Assembly (NCBI RefSeq): GCF_002870125.1
Contig: NZ_PNEO01000003.1
Location: forward strand, 124,001 to 188,000
Length of the DNA stretch: 64,000 bases
From: Burkholderia sp. WAC0059
Lineage (GTDB): Bacteria > Pseudomonadota > Gammaproteobacteria > Burkholderiales > Burkholderiaceae
Reading direction: 5' to 3'
Positions 27,008 to 35,298 of the stretch are shown here, in pieces. The translations under genes were made by a program, and so were the position numbers. Position 1 is the first letter of the stretch. Every line of letters starts with the position of its first letter. A model generated the notes under the pieces. The model searched no databases. It was not told where the DNA came from and saw only the letters and a program-made list of their open reading frames with translations.

Positions 27008-28144
27008 TTATGCGGCTGTCTTCAGCACGACTTTGGTCCAGCCGTCGGTGCGCTCGTCGAAATGCCGGTAGCCGTCGGCCGCTTTCGCGAGCGGCAGTTC
27101 ATGCGAGATGATCTGCGACGGCCGCACCCTGTCGGCTGCGATCAGGTCGCGCAGCTTGCGGTTGTACGCCTTCACGTTGGCCTGGCCGGTGGCGACGTGC
27201 TGGCCTTTCATCCATAGCTGTCCGAAGTCGAACGCGAGGCGACCCTCCTTCGCGAGCGCATCGGGCGAACCGGGGTCCCCGGCGACGAAGACGCCGACCA
27301 CGCCGATGCCGCCGGTCGGCCGCACGGCCTTCACGAGGTTGTTCATGGTGAGATTCGGCACTTCCCGGCCGTGGCAACTGCATTGATACCCCACGCACTC
27401 GCAGCCGCGATCCGCGCCTTCGCCGCCGGTGAGCTCGAGGATCCGTTCGGCCGATTCGCCGTCGCTGTCGTCGACGGGGATCGCGCCGAGCTTTTCCGCG
27501 AGCCGCAGACGGTCGGCGTGCGTATCGACCACCATGATCTTGCTGGCGCCCTTGATCTGCGCGGAGAGCGCGGCCATCAGCCCGACCGGACCGGCGCCGT
27601 AGATCGCGACGCTGTCGCCGGCCTCGACGCCCGCGAGCACCGTTGCGTGATAGCCGGTCGGGAAGATGTCGGACAGCAGCACGTAATCGTTTTCCTTTTC
27701 CTCGGCGTCGGGCGGCAGCCGCAGGCAGTTGAAGTCGCCGAACGGCACGCGCAGGTATTCCGCCTGGCCGCCGCTGTACGGCCCCATGCCCGCGAAGCCG
27801 TAGGCGGCGCCCGCCGTGCCGGGATTCGTGCTCAGGCAGAAGCCCGTCAGGCCCTTCTCGCAGTTCTTGCAAAAACCGCAGGCAATATTGAAAGGCATAC
27901 AGACGCGGTCGCCTTTCTTCACGCGCTCGACTGCCGAGCCGGTTTCCACGACCACGCCGAGGTTCTCGTGCCCGAGGATCCGTCCGGTCTCCATGTTCGT
28001 GCGGCCTTCGTACATGTGCAGGTCGGAGCCGCAGATGTTGGTGGTGGTGATCTTCACGAGTACGTCGGTCGGCTTTTCGATTCTGGCGTCGGGCATCTCC
28101 TTGACCGAGACGTTGCGAGGTCCTTCGTAGACGACAGCTTTCAC
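27008..28144 (-). CDS. fdhA: Zinc-dependent dehydrogenase, glutathione-independent formaldehyde dehydrogenase type
   Basis: 378 residues. Catalytic zinc ligands: Cys in TNICGSDLHMYEGR, the GHENLG histidine-glutamate pair, and downstream; structural zinc cysteines in CGFCKNCEKGLTGFC. Rossmann GXGXXG as YGAGPVGLMA. The insertion CECVGYQCSCHGREVPN is characteristic of the FdhA/formaldehyde dismutase group, which oxidises formaldehyde with tightly bound NAD. Start is GTG 28144 with AAGGAGA ahead; the upstream frame is arginine-rich shadow. Specificity among FdhA-like ADHs is not certain. Confidence 0.85.
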   Translation of the reverse strand: MKAVVYEGPRNVSVKEMPDARIEKPTDVLVKITTTNICGSDLHMYEGRTNMETGRILGHENLGVVVETGSAVERVKKGDRVCMPFNIACGFCKNCEKGLTGFCLSTNPGTAGAAYGFAGMGPYSGGQAEYLRVPFGDFNCLRLPPDAEEKENDYVLLSDIFPTGYHATVLAGVEAGDSVAIYGAGPVGLMAALSAQIKGASKIMVVDTHADRLRLAEKLGAIPVDDSDGESAERILELTGGEGADRGCECVGYQCSCHGREVPNLTMNNLVKAVRPTGGIGVVGVFVAGDPGSPDALAKEGRLAFDFGQLWMKGQHVATGQANVKAYNRKLRDLIAADRVRPSQIISHELPLAKAADGYRHFDERTDGWTKVVLKTAA

Positions 28145-28549
28145 GGCGATTCTCCTTGTGACGCGCCTGCCGGAGCGGCGCTCGCGGCAGGTACAGGCAT
28201 GGGCATGGGGCAAGTTCGCCGGCGCCCGGTGGGGCAGCGGCGGTCCTCGGCGGCAGCGCGCGAACGTCGGCGCGCCGCCTGCGTCGGGACGTACGCACCG
28301 GCCATTCCCGGCATATTCCCCGGCATACCGGGGCGGCGGCGTCCGACGTATTGCCGCCGTCGGGGCCGGGTGCGTCCCGGCGGCGCCCTCGATCGCCGGC
28401 AGTTGGGGAGGGCTTTCCTATAAAATCGCGGTTGTCATGCAATCGTCACAAAATTCCGGGCGATGCACGGAATGTGCGGCACGACGTGGTGCAGGGGGAG
28501 TGGCGTCAATGCCATTGATTTTTGACGAGAAGCATTAACGGAAAGGCAA
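28145..28549. other. Non-coding region between the FdhA-like gene and the phosphate-transport operon
   Basis: 405 bp with no supportable gene. The left part serves as leader of the minus-strand dehydrogenase. The right part holds a TATAAAAT stretch (28419-28426) and a Pho-box-like direct repeat (annotated separately), and so is the promoter area of the DUF47-pit pair. Confidence 0.5.
28432..28453 (+). promoter_or_regulatory. Pho-box-like PhoB site upstream of DUF47-pit
   Basis: TTGTCAT (28432-28438) and TCGTCAC (28443-28449) start 11 bp apart, each followed by an A-rich 4-nt spacer, matching the two-half-site Pho box (CTGTCAT-n4-CTGTCAT) at 6/7 and about 5/7 positions. It lies about 100 bp upstream of a phosphate-transport operon. 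Control by PhoB is an inference. Confidence 0.45.
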
Positions 28550-29176
28550 ATGTTCGGTCGATTCATGCCCCGAGAGGGCAAGTTTTTCGAAATATTCAAT
28601 GCGCACGCGAAGTGCATCGTCGACGGGAGCCGGGAGCTCGAACTGCTGATCGACAATCTCGCCGAAACCGAACGCCACAAGCAGAACGTCCAGGTCGCCG
28701 AAAAGGCCGCCGACCGTCTGACGCACGAGACGATCGACCTGCTGCACAAGACCTTCATCACGCCGCTCGATCGCGACGAAATCCACAAGCTGATCACGAC
28801 GATGGACGACATCCTCGACCTCGTCGAGGACGTCGCCACGGCCGTCTCGCTCTACGACGTGCAGGCCGTCACGTCCGAGGCGAGCGAGCTCGCGCACATC
28901 TGCACGGCCTGCGCCGAGCGCGTGCAGGCGGCCGTCGCGATGCTCTCCGACATGGGCCAGGCCAGCCAGATCCTGAAGGCCTGCGAGGACATCGACCGGC
29001 TGGAGTCCGACGCGGACCGCCTGCTGCGCGCGGCGATCTCGAAGCTCTTTCGCGAAGAGGACGACGTCAAGACGCTCATCAAGCTGAAGGCCATCTACGA
29101 GCTGCTCGAGACGATCACCGACCGGTGCGAGGACGCGGCGAACATCATCGAAGGCATCGTGCTCGAAAACGCCTGA
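28550..29176 (+). CDS. DUF47/PhoU-like regulator of phosphate transport
   Basis: 208 residues, all-helical. MFGRFMPREGKFFEIFNAHAKCIVDGSRELELLI and FITPLDRDEIHKLITTMDDILDLVED are hallmarks of the DUF47 (YkaA/Pit accessory) family, which resembles PhoU. Such proteins bind metal-phosphate clusters and modulate the adjacent Pit transporter. The pit gene follows after 15 bp. Confidence 0.92.
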   Translation: MFGRFMPREGKFFEIFNAHAKCIVDGSRELELLIDNLAETERHKQNVQVAEKAADRLTHETIDLLHKTFITPLDRDEIHKLITTMDDILDLVEDVATAVSLYDVQAVTSEASELAHICTACAERVQAAVAMLSDMGQASQILKACEDIDRLESDADRLLRAAISKLFREEDDVKTLIKLKAIYELLETITDRCEDAANIIEGIVLENA

Positions 29177-29191
29177 GCGGACGACAGCACG

Positions 29192-30202
29192 ATGCAATCG
29201 ATACAGCTCGCCATCTGGATCGTGGTGGCGCTCGTCGCCATTTCACTGGTGTTCGACTTCATGAACGGCTTTCACGACGCGGCGAACTCGATCGCCACGG
29301 TCGTCTCGACGGGCGTGCTCAAGCCGCAGCAGGCCGTCGCGTTCGCGGCGTTCTTCAACGTCGTCGCCTATTTCATCTTTCACCTGAAGGTCGCGCAGAC
29401 GGTCGGCCGGGGCACGATCGACCCCGACATCGTCGATCACTACGTGGTGTTCGGCGCGCTTGTCGGCGCGATCGGCTGGAACGTCCTCACCTGGTACTAC
29501 GGCATTCCGTCGAGCTCGTCGCATGCGCTGATCGGCGGGCTCGTCGGCGCGGCGCTCGCGAAGTCGGGGTGGGGCGCGCTCAACGTCGATGGCCTCATGA
29601 AAACGGTCGCGTTCATCTTCCTTTCGCCGCTGCTCGGTTTCGTGCTCGGCTCGTTCTTCATGCTCACAGTGTCGTGGCTTTACTTCCGCACGCCGCCGAG
29701 CCGCGTGGACCGCCGCTTCCGGCGGCTGCAGCTCGTCTCGGCGAGCCTTTACAGTCTCGGCCACGGCGGCAACGACGCGCAGAAGACCATCGGCATCATC
29801 TGGATGCTGCTGATCGCCACGGGCTATGCGTCGGCCGGCTCGGACGCCCCGCCGCTCTGGGTGATCGGCGGCTGCTATCTGTCGATGGGGCTCGGCACGC
29901 TGTTCGGCGGCTGGCGGATCGTGCGCACGATGGGGCAGAGGATCACGAAGCTCAAGCCCGTCGGCGGCTTTTGCGCCGAGGCCGGCGGCGCGCTGACGCT
30001 TTTTACCGCCTCGGCGCTCGGCATCCCGGTTTCGACGACGCACACGATCACGGGCGCGATCGTCGGCGTCGGCGCGACCCGCAAGCTCAGCGCCGTGCGC
30101 TGGGGCGTGGCGGGCAATATCGTGTGGGCGTGGATCCTGACGATTCCCGCTTCGGCCGCGCTGGCCGCGGCGGGCTGGTGGCTCGGCCACCGGCTGATGT
30201 AG
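29192..30202 (+). CDS. pit: Low-affinity inorganic phosphate transporter, Pit family
   Basis: 336 residues with ten or so membrane segments. Two inverted PiT signatures are readable: FDFMNGFHDAANSIATVV near the N-terminus and SLGHGGNDAQKTIGI in the second half, plus GIPVSTTHTITGAIVG. It imports divalent metal-phosphate complexes using the proton gradient. It is coupled to the DUF47 gene upstream; a 9-bp-stem hairpin follows. Confidence 0.95.
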   Translation: MQSIQLAIWIVVALVAISLVFDFMNGFHDAANSIATVVSTGVLKPQQAVAFAAFFNVVAYFIFHLKVAQTVGRGTIDPDIVDHYVVFGALVGAIGWNVLTWYYGIPSSSSHALIGGLVGAALAKSGWGALNVDGLMKTVAFIFLSPLLGFVLGSFFMLTVSWLYFRTPPSRVDRRFRRLQLVSASLYSLGHGGNDAQKTIGIIWMLLIATGYASAGSDAPPLWVIGGCYLSMGLGTLFGGWRIVRTMGQRITKLKPVGGFCAEAGGALTLFTASALGIPVSTTHTITGAIVGVGATRKLSAVRWGVAGNIVWAWILTIPASAALAAAGWWLGHRLM

Positions 30203-30203
30203 C

Positions 30204-30228
30204 GCGCGGCCTCGTTCAGAGGCCGCGC
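30204..30228. terminator. Hairpin between convergent pit and SDR genes
   Basis: Perfect 9-bp arms (GCGCGGCCT / AGGCCGCGC) around a 7-nt loop, in a 40-bp gap shared by converging genes. No T-tract is present, so it is a candidate only. Confidence 0.4.
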
Positions 30229-30242
30229 CCGGTCGGATACGG

Positions 30243-31049
30243 TCAGATCAGCGGCGCGCCGCAGCCGTCCATCGGCACGATCGCGCCGGTGACGTAGCTG
30301 GCCCGGCGGCTCGCGAGAAAGAGCGCGACGTCGGCGATTTCCTCGGGTTTCGCATAGCGGCCGAGCGGCACCTTCGCCTCGCCACGCGCGAGCGCGGCGG
30401 CCGCATCGCCGCCGTCGCGGGTGGCCTCGAGCGCGAGCGCTTCCTGTAGCCGCTCCGTCAGCGTCGCGCCCGGGTTGATCGCGTTGATGCGGATGCCGTA
30501 GCGCGCGTGATAGTGCGCGAGGCCCACGGTCGCGAGCATCAGCGCGGCGTTGGCCGCGCCGCCCGCGATGTGGATGTCGCTCGCCACCTTGCCGCCCATC
30601 CCGATGATGTTGACGATCGTGCCCGGCTCGGTCGCCTTGCCGGACTTGACCCGCTCCACCATCCGGCGCAGCACTTCCTGCTGCGGGTACACGTAGGGAA
30701 AGTACTTCGCTTCCATCGTTTCCCTGAAGGCCTGCGCGTCGAGCGCTTCGGGGTCGAAGCGGCGCGCGGCGCCGGCGCTGTTCACGAGCACGTCGATGGG
30801 ACCCAGCGCCGTGGCGACTTCCTCGACCACGTCCGCCGCGCTGTGGGGCTCGCTGAGATCGGCGCGAGTCAGATGTACGTGCAGCCCGTCCTTCACGAGC
30901 TGTTCGCGCGCCCGCGCGAGATTGGCCGCATCGCGCGAGACGATCGCGACGCGCGCGCCTTCCGTTGCGAACGCGCGGGCGCAGGCGAGCCCGATGCCCT
31001 TGCTGCCGCCCGTGATCAATACCACCTTGTTGCCGAGTCCGAGATCCAT
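30243..31049 (-). CDS. Short-chain dehydrogenase/reductase lacking the canonical YxxxK
   Basis: 268 residues, Rossmann fold with NAD(P) loop TGGSKGIG (13-20), NSAG (90-93) and C-terminal GAIVPMDGCGAPLI. In the active-site region the canonical Y-x-x-x-K reads G-A-A-N around residues 163-167 (IHIAGGAANAALM), and the usual catalytic Ser position is not Ser. It is therefore a divergent SDR subfamily, possibly using other residues or acting without classic catalysis. Start MDLGLGNK at 31049 has a GAGG ribosome binding site 5 nt away; an ATG at 31067 lacks one. Confidence 0.8.
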   Translation of the reverse strand: MDLGLGNKVVLITGGSKGIGLACARAFATEGARVAIVSRDAANLARAREQLVKDGLHVHLTRADLSEPHSAADVVEEVATALGPIDVLVNSAGAARRFDPEALDAQAFRETMEAKYFPYVYPQQEVLRRMVERVKSGKATEPGTIVNIIGMGGKVASDIHIAGGAANAALMLATVGLAHYHARYGIRINAINPGATLTERLQEALALEATRDGGDAAAALARGEAKVPLGRYAKPEEIADVALFLASRRASYVTGAIVPMDGCGAPLI

Positions 31050-31162
31050 CGCTGCCTCGCTGTTCATGTCGTGAAGTCAGCGGAAACGATAACAGACGCC
31101 GACGACAGCGAAAACCGCGTCGCCGTCAGGGCTGTTCGGTGCTGTCGTCGCGCGAGCGGCGC

Positions 31163-32320
31163 TCAGGGCGCCTGGAAGTTGCCGTTGGCGAAGCGCGCGA
31201 TCGGGTCGTCGTTGCTCGACCCCGAAGAGGGCGGCGGCAATTCACGTGCGCTCGTCGAGGCGCGAAGGATTTGCGGCGGTGCATCGGCGGGCGACGGCAG
31301 CGGCTCGATGGGCGACGGTTGCGCGGCTTGCGCCTCGGCCGCCTGGCGCGAAGCGGCCGAAGCCGATGGAGGCGGGGGCTCGTAGGCGTCGGCGGCGGCG
31401 TCGATGGCGTCGGGCGCGCTCGACGAGGCGGTTGACGGCGCGGTCTGCGCCGTTTGCGCGGCCGGGTTCCCGCTGGCCGGCGACACGGCATCCGCCTCGC
31501 GGGCCTGCACCTGCGCCGAACGCATCGAGTCGGGCGGCGGCTCGAACGGGTCGGTCGCGACGGCGGTCGGCGCGGCGCTTACGGTCGTCGCTTCGTCCGG
31601 CGGCAAGGCTTCGGCGACGGGTGTCTGTCCCGGCGGCGGCGTGTCGCTACGCGCGGGCGAGGGGGACGATGGCGCGACGGACGCCGTGGCAATGGCGGCG
31701 GCATCCGTGCCGGGTGGCGGCGATGGCGGCGCCGACGCCTCGTAAGTCGGCGCATCGAGTATCGACGGCGCGCGTTTCGGCGGGGCGACGCGGCGTATTC
31801 CGTTGAAGTGCCTCGCCCAATACGGATTGTTCAGATAGTCGAGCCGCACGGTGCCGCCCGTCGATGGCGCATCGACGAAGCGCAACTGGCCGACGTAAAT
31901 GCCGACGTGCGAATACGGGCGTCCGTCGGTGTCGAAGAATACGAGGTCGCCGGCGGCGATCTCGTCGGGCTGGATCGCCACGCCGCTGTAGCGCATTTCG
32001 GACGTGGTGCGCGGCAGGTTGATCATGGCGGCGCGCGCGACGACGTATTTGACGAGGCCGCTGCAGTCGAAGCCGCTCTCGGGCGTGTTGCCGCCCCAGC
32101 GATAGGGGATGCCGACGAGGCCCATCGCCTCGATCGAGATTTCCTCGCGTCCGATGCTGTGATCGACGAAGTCGGGGAACCCGGGCGGGACGGTCCGGTA
32201 GGCGCGCGGCACCATGATGGACCCGTGGTCGCTGCCGCCGTTGTAAGCGACGCGCGGCGGCGCGCTTGAGCAGGCAGCGAGCAGCACGGTGAGCAGGAGC
32301 GGAAGCCAGAGTCGGCGCAT
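31163..32320 (-). CDS. NlpC/P60 cell-wall peptidase lipoprotein with a long disordered tail
   Basis: 385 residues. Lipobox LLAAC with lipidated C17. NlpC/P60 domain about 60-175: catalytic Cys C86 (GFDCSGLVKY) and His H138 (PYSHVGIYVG), the third polar residue probably in ARHFNG. Residues 180-385 are proline/alanine/serine-rich low complexity, unusually long for a family whose members usually end soon after the catalytic domain. Predicted to cut D-glutamyl-diaminopimelate bonds in peptidoglycan from the outer membrane's inner face. It stands alone. Confidence 0.88.
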   Translation of the reverse strand: MRRLWLPLLLTVLLAACSSAPPRVAYNGGSDHGSIMVPRAYRTVPPGFPDFVDHSIGREEISIEAMGLVGIPYRWGGNTPESGFDCSGLVKYVVARAAMINLPRTTSEMRYSGVAIQPDEIAAGDLVFFDTDGRPYSHVGIYVGQLRFVDAPSTGGTVRLDYLNNPYWARHFNGIRRVAPPKRAPSILDAPTYEASAPPSPPPGTDAAAIATASVAPSSPSPARSDTPPPGQTPVAEALPPDEATTVSAAPTAVATDPFEPPPDSMRSAQVQAREADAVSPASGNPAAQTAQTAPSTASSSAPDAIDAAADAYEPPPPSASAASRQAAEAQAAQPSPIEPLPSPADAPPQILRASTSARELPPPSSGSSNDDPIARFANGNFQAP

Positions 32321-32488
32321 GGGCTCGCGGGACGGACGCGCACGCCCGCCGGGAACAGGTAACGGGCCGATGGTAGCCCGCCCGGCGGGGCTTTCGCAAG
32401 AAAACTTGATAAATTACTTGAAGTGTGGGCCGAAGGTGTTGCGCATCGTGGACGGTGCAACACCGAGTGCGCGCGGAATTGTCAAGAA

Positions 32489-32518
32489 AAAACCGCATCC
32501 GGGGACGGATGCGGTTTT
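32489..32518 (-). terminator. Intrinsic terminator downstream of phoH
   Basis: AAAACCGCATCC (32489-32500) pairs with GGATGCGGTTTT (32507-32518) around a 6-nt loop. It ends in a T-run on the minus strand as well, so it can act bidirectionally. It ends transcription of the PhoH gene whose stop is at 32571. Confidence 0.85.
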
Positions 32519-32570
32519 CGGTTCGGCCGTAGAAAGGACGATCGGGCGACGTCCCCGATGCCGCTCGCGG

Positions 32571-34376
32571 CTACAGGATTTCCGACGCGTAATCGGCGAG
32601 GCGGGAGCGTTCGCCGCGCGCGAGCGTGACGTGGCCGCTGTGCGCCCAGCCCTTGAAGCGGTCGACCACGTAGGTGAGCCCCGAGCTACCTTCGGTCAGG
32701 TAAGGCGTGTCGATCTGCGCGATGTTGCCGAGGCAGACGATCTTCGTGCCCGGACCCGCGCGCGTGACGAGCGTCTTCATCTGCTTGGGCGTGAGGTTCT
32801 GCGCCTCGTCGATGATCAGGTACTTGTCGACGAACGTGCGTCCGCGCATGAAGTTCATGCTCTTGACCTTGAGCCGCGAGCGGATCAACTCCTGGGTCGC
32901 CGCGCGGCCCCACTCGCCGGCCGCGTCGTCGGTTTTCTGCAGGACTTCGAGGTTGTCGTCGAAGGCGCCCATCCACGGCTGCATCTTCTCTTCCTCGGTG
33001 CCGGGCAGAAAGCCGATGTCCTCGCCGACCGGCACGGTCGCGCGCGTCACGATGATCTCGTTGTAGCGCTTGTCGTCGAGCACCTGTGCGAGGCCCGCCG
33101 CGAGCGCGACGAGCGTCTTGCCGGTGCCGGCCTGGCCGAGCAGCGTGACGAAGTCGATCTCGGGATTCATCAGCAGGTTCAGCGCGAAGTTTTGCTCGCG
33201 GTTGCGCGCCGTGATGCCCCACACGTTGTTCTTGTTGTGGCCGTAGTCGCGCAGCGTCTGCAGCAGCGCCGTCTTGCCGTTCAGTTCGCGCACGATCGCG
33301 TGGAACGCGGGCTCGCCGTTCTGCGGCTCGAGGTAGACGAACTCGTTGACGAGCAGCGACGCGCACAGCGGTCCCGTCACGCGATAGTAGGTCGTGCCGG
33401 TCTTGGTGTCCTGCCAGCTTTCCATGCCCTTCGCGTGCTTCGTCCAGAAGTCCTGGGGCAGCGCGCGAACGCCGGAGTAGAGCAGGTCCTTGTCCTCGAG
33501 CACCTGGTCGTTGAAGTAGTCCTCGGCGGGCAGGCCGAGCGCATGCGCCTTGATGCGCATGTTGATGTCCTTCGACACCAGCACTACCTGGCGGTCGCTC
33601 CGCTCGCGCTGCAGCGAGCGCACGACGCCGAGAATCTGGTTGTCGGCCTTGCCCTCCGGCAGTCCGTTGACGGGCTCGATCTGCGAGAGCTGCGTCTGGA
33701 AGTAGAGGCGCCCGAGCGCCTCGCGGCTGCCGAGCCGCGCGAGCGAAATGCCCTCGGAGATCGGCCCCGCGTCGGCGACGAGCGAATCGAGCGTGCGACT
33801 GACCTGACGCGCGTTGCGCGCGACCTCGGACATGCCCTTCTTGTGATTGTCGAGTTCCTCGAGCGTCATCATCGGCAGATAGACGTCGTGTTCCTCGAAG
33901 CGGAAGAGGCAAGTCGGATCGTGCATGAGCACGTTCGTGTCGAGGACGAACAGCTTGCGCACCTCGACGCCGTCGCCCGACTGAAGGCGCTTTTTCGCGG
34001 CGCCGCGCGTCGCCGCCGTGCCCGCCGCCGGCTTTTCGGCGGCCGGTTTGTCGTTGCGCGCGACGACCGGTTCCCCGGCCGAGGCCGGCCTGAGCGGCTG
34101 CAGCAGCGCGGCCGTCGGCTTGCGCTTGCGGGCGGTGGCGGGCGCGGGGGATTCGTCGGGTATCTCCGCGGACGGCGACACGGGGCGCAGCGTCGTCGCG
34201 GCGTTGGCGGCGGGCGTCATCGGCTCGGCCACGTTTGCTGCGCCGTACTCGGCCACTTCGACGGTTTCGCCTTCGGCGGCCGCCTTGCGCGCGCCGCGCG
34301 CCGGACGGGCACGGGTCTTGTATTCGTCGGGCGGCAGCAGGCTGCCGAGCTTGTTGGGCGGGGTAGGCAAAGGCAT
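32571..34376 (-). CDS. phoH: PIN-PhoH protein (PhoH2-type ATPase/ribonuclease)
   Basis: 601 residues. A disordered basic N-terminus (1-135) precedes a PIN nuclease domain starting at KLFVLDTNVLMHDP (D146 first acidic residue; later DLLYSGVRALPQDFW) and a C-terminal PhoH/RecD-like ATPase with Walker A LLGQAGTGKTLVALAAG and Walker B YLIIDEAQNLTP. PIN-PhoH proteins are RNA helicase/ribonucleases, often in toxin-antitoxin contexts; no antitoxin gene is adjacent. The N-terminal extension is longer than in many homologues. Confidence 0.9.
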   Translation of the reverse strand: MPLPTPPNKLGSLLPPDEYKTRARPARGARKAAAEGETVEVAEYGAANVAEPMTPAANAATTLRPVSPSAEIPDESPAPATARKRKPTAALLQPLRPASAGEPVVARNDKPAAEKPAAGTAATRGAAKKRLQSGDGVEVRKLFVLDTNVLMHDPTCLFRFEEHDVYLPMMTLEELDNHKKGMSEVARNARQVSRTLDSLVADAGPISEGISLARLGSREALGRLYFQTQLSQIEPVNGLPEGKADNQILGVVRSLQRERSDRQVVLVSKDINMRIKAHALGLPAEDYFNDQVLEDKDLLYSGVRALPQDFWTKHAKGMESWQDTKTGTTYYRVTGPLCASLLVNEFVYLEPQNGEPAFHAIVRELNGKTALLQTLRDYGHNKNNVWGITARNREQNFALNLLMNPEIDFVTLLGQAGTGKTLVALAAGLAQVLDDKRYNEIIVTRATVPVGEDIGFLPGTEEEKMQPWMGAFDDNLEVLQKTDDAAGEWGRAATQELIRSRLKVKSMNFMRGRTFVDKYLIIDEAQNLTPKQMKTLVTRAGPGTKIVCLGNIAQIDTPYLTEGSSGLTYVVDRFKGWAHSGHVTLARGERSRLADYASEIL

Positions 34377-34715
34377 GGTGTCTCTCGAGAAAATCGGGTC
34401 GAGTAAGGTGCGCTCGCGATGCGTGGCCTGCGCCGCGTATCACACGATGGGCACGATGGCGCGCTCAGATCGGGAAATGCCGGTTCGCCTGGTTTTGGAT
34501 AGGCTCCTTGGTCAAGACGCCGTGCCGGACGGGGGCGGGCGCGGCACAAACAAAAAAGCCGCCGTCCCGGTTGACGGGGCTGGCGGCCTGGCGATCGTCG
34601 TATTGTGCCTCGGGTCTTGCGCGCCGGCCATCTGGCGGCCGGCGGCGGGGCCGGTACAACGACGGGACGGACGATGAGGTGAAAGGGCAATCATTGCGGC
34701 CCAATATAACCCGCA
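34377..34715. other. Non-coding region between phoH and bcp
   Basis: 339 bp without a gene; small frames on both strands are arginine- or proline-rich and lack ribosome binding sites. It contains the terminator of bcp (34552-34587) and the leader and promoter of phoH, which I could not define. Confidence 0.5.
34552..34587 (-). terminator. Intrinsic terminator after bcp
   Basis: On the minus strand GCCGCCAGCCCC pairs with GGGACGGCGGC and is followed directly by TTTTTT. It lies about 130 bp past the bcp stop; there is no other gene between. Confidence 0.8.
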
Positions 34716-35177
34716 TCAAAGCGCTTGTACAGCCTCCAGCACCTCGTCGACGTGGCCCGGCACCCGCACGCCGCGCCATTCCCGGCGCAGTACGCCCTCG
34801 CGGTCGATGAGGAAGGTCGAGCGCTCGATGCCGCGCACTTCCTTGCCGTACATTTTCTTCATTTTGATGACGCCGAAGAGCGCGCAGACGGCCTCGTCGG
34901 CATCGGACACGAGCGGGAACGGCAACTCGAGTTTGGTCCTGAAGTTTTCGTGCGAACGCAGGCTGTCGCGCGAGACGCCGACGATCTGCGCGCCGGCCTT
35001 GACGAACTTCGGGTACAGGTCGCGGAAACGCAGGCCTTCGGTCGTGCAGCCCGGCGTGTTGTCTTTCGGGTAGAAGTACAGGACGACGGCGCTGCCCGCA
35101 AGGCTCGACAGCGTGAAGTCGCCGCCCGTGGCCGGGGCGGTGAAATCGGGAACGGCTTGGTCTACTGCGATGGGCAC
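34716..35177 (-). CDS. bcp: Peroxiredoxin Bcp/PrxQ
   Basis: 153 residues. Peroxidatic Cys in FYPKDNTPGCTTEGLRFRD. The second cysteine found five residues later in E. coli Bcp (CxxxxC) is absent here (TTEGL), so this is the 1-Cys or alternative-resolving form. Thioredoxin-fold thiol peroxidase for hydrogen peroxide and lipid peroxides, probably reduced by thioredoxin or another thiol donor. Confidence 0.93.
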   Translation of the reverse strand: MPIAVDQAVPDFTAPATGGDFTLSSLAGSAVVLYFYPKDNTPGCTTEGLRFRDLYPKFVKAGAQIVGVSRDSLRSHENFRTKLELPFPLVSDADEAVCALFGVIKMKKMYGKEVRGIERSTFLIDREGVLRREWRGVRVPGHVDEVLEAVQAL

Positions 35178-35298
35178 GTGGTTCTCCGGTTGTTATCGCG
35201 GACGCCGCGGGCCCCGCGCGAACGGCTTGCGCGAAAAGCCCCGCGGCGGCGCGGGAGGCCGGGCGCGCGGTTTGCCGCGCGCCCGGCGACGGAATATC

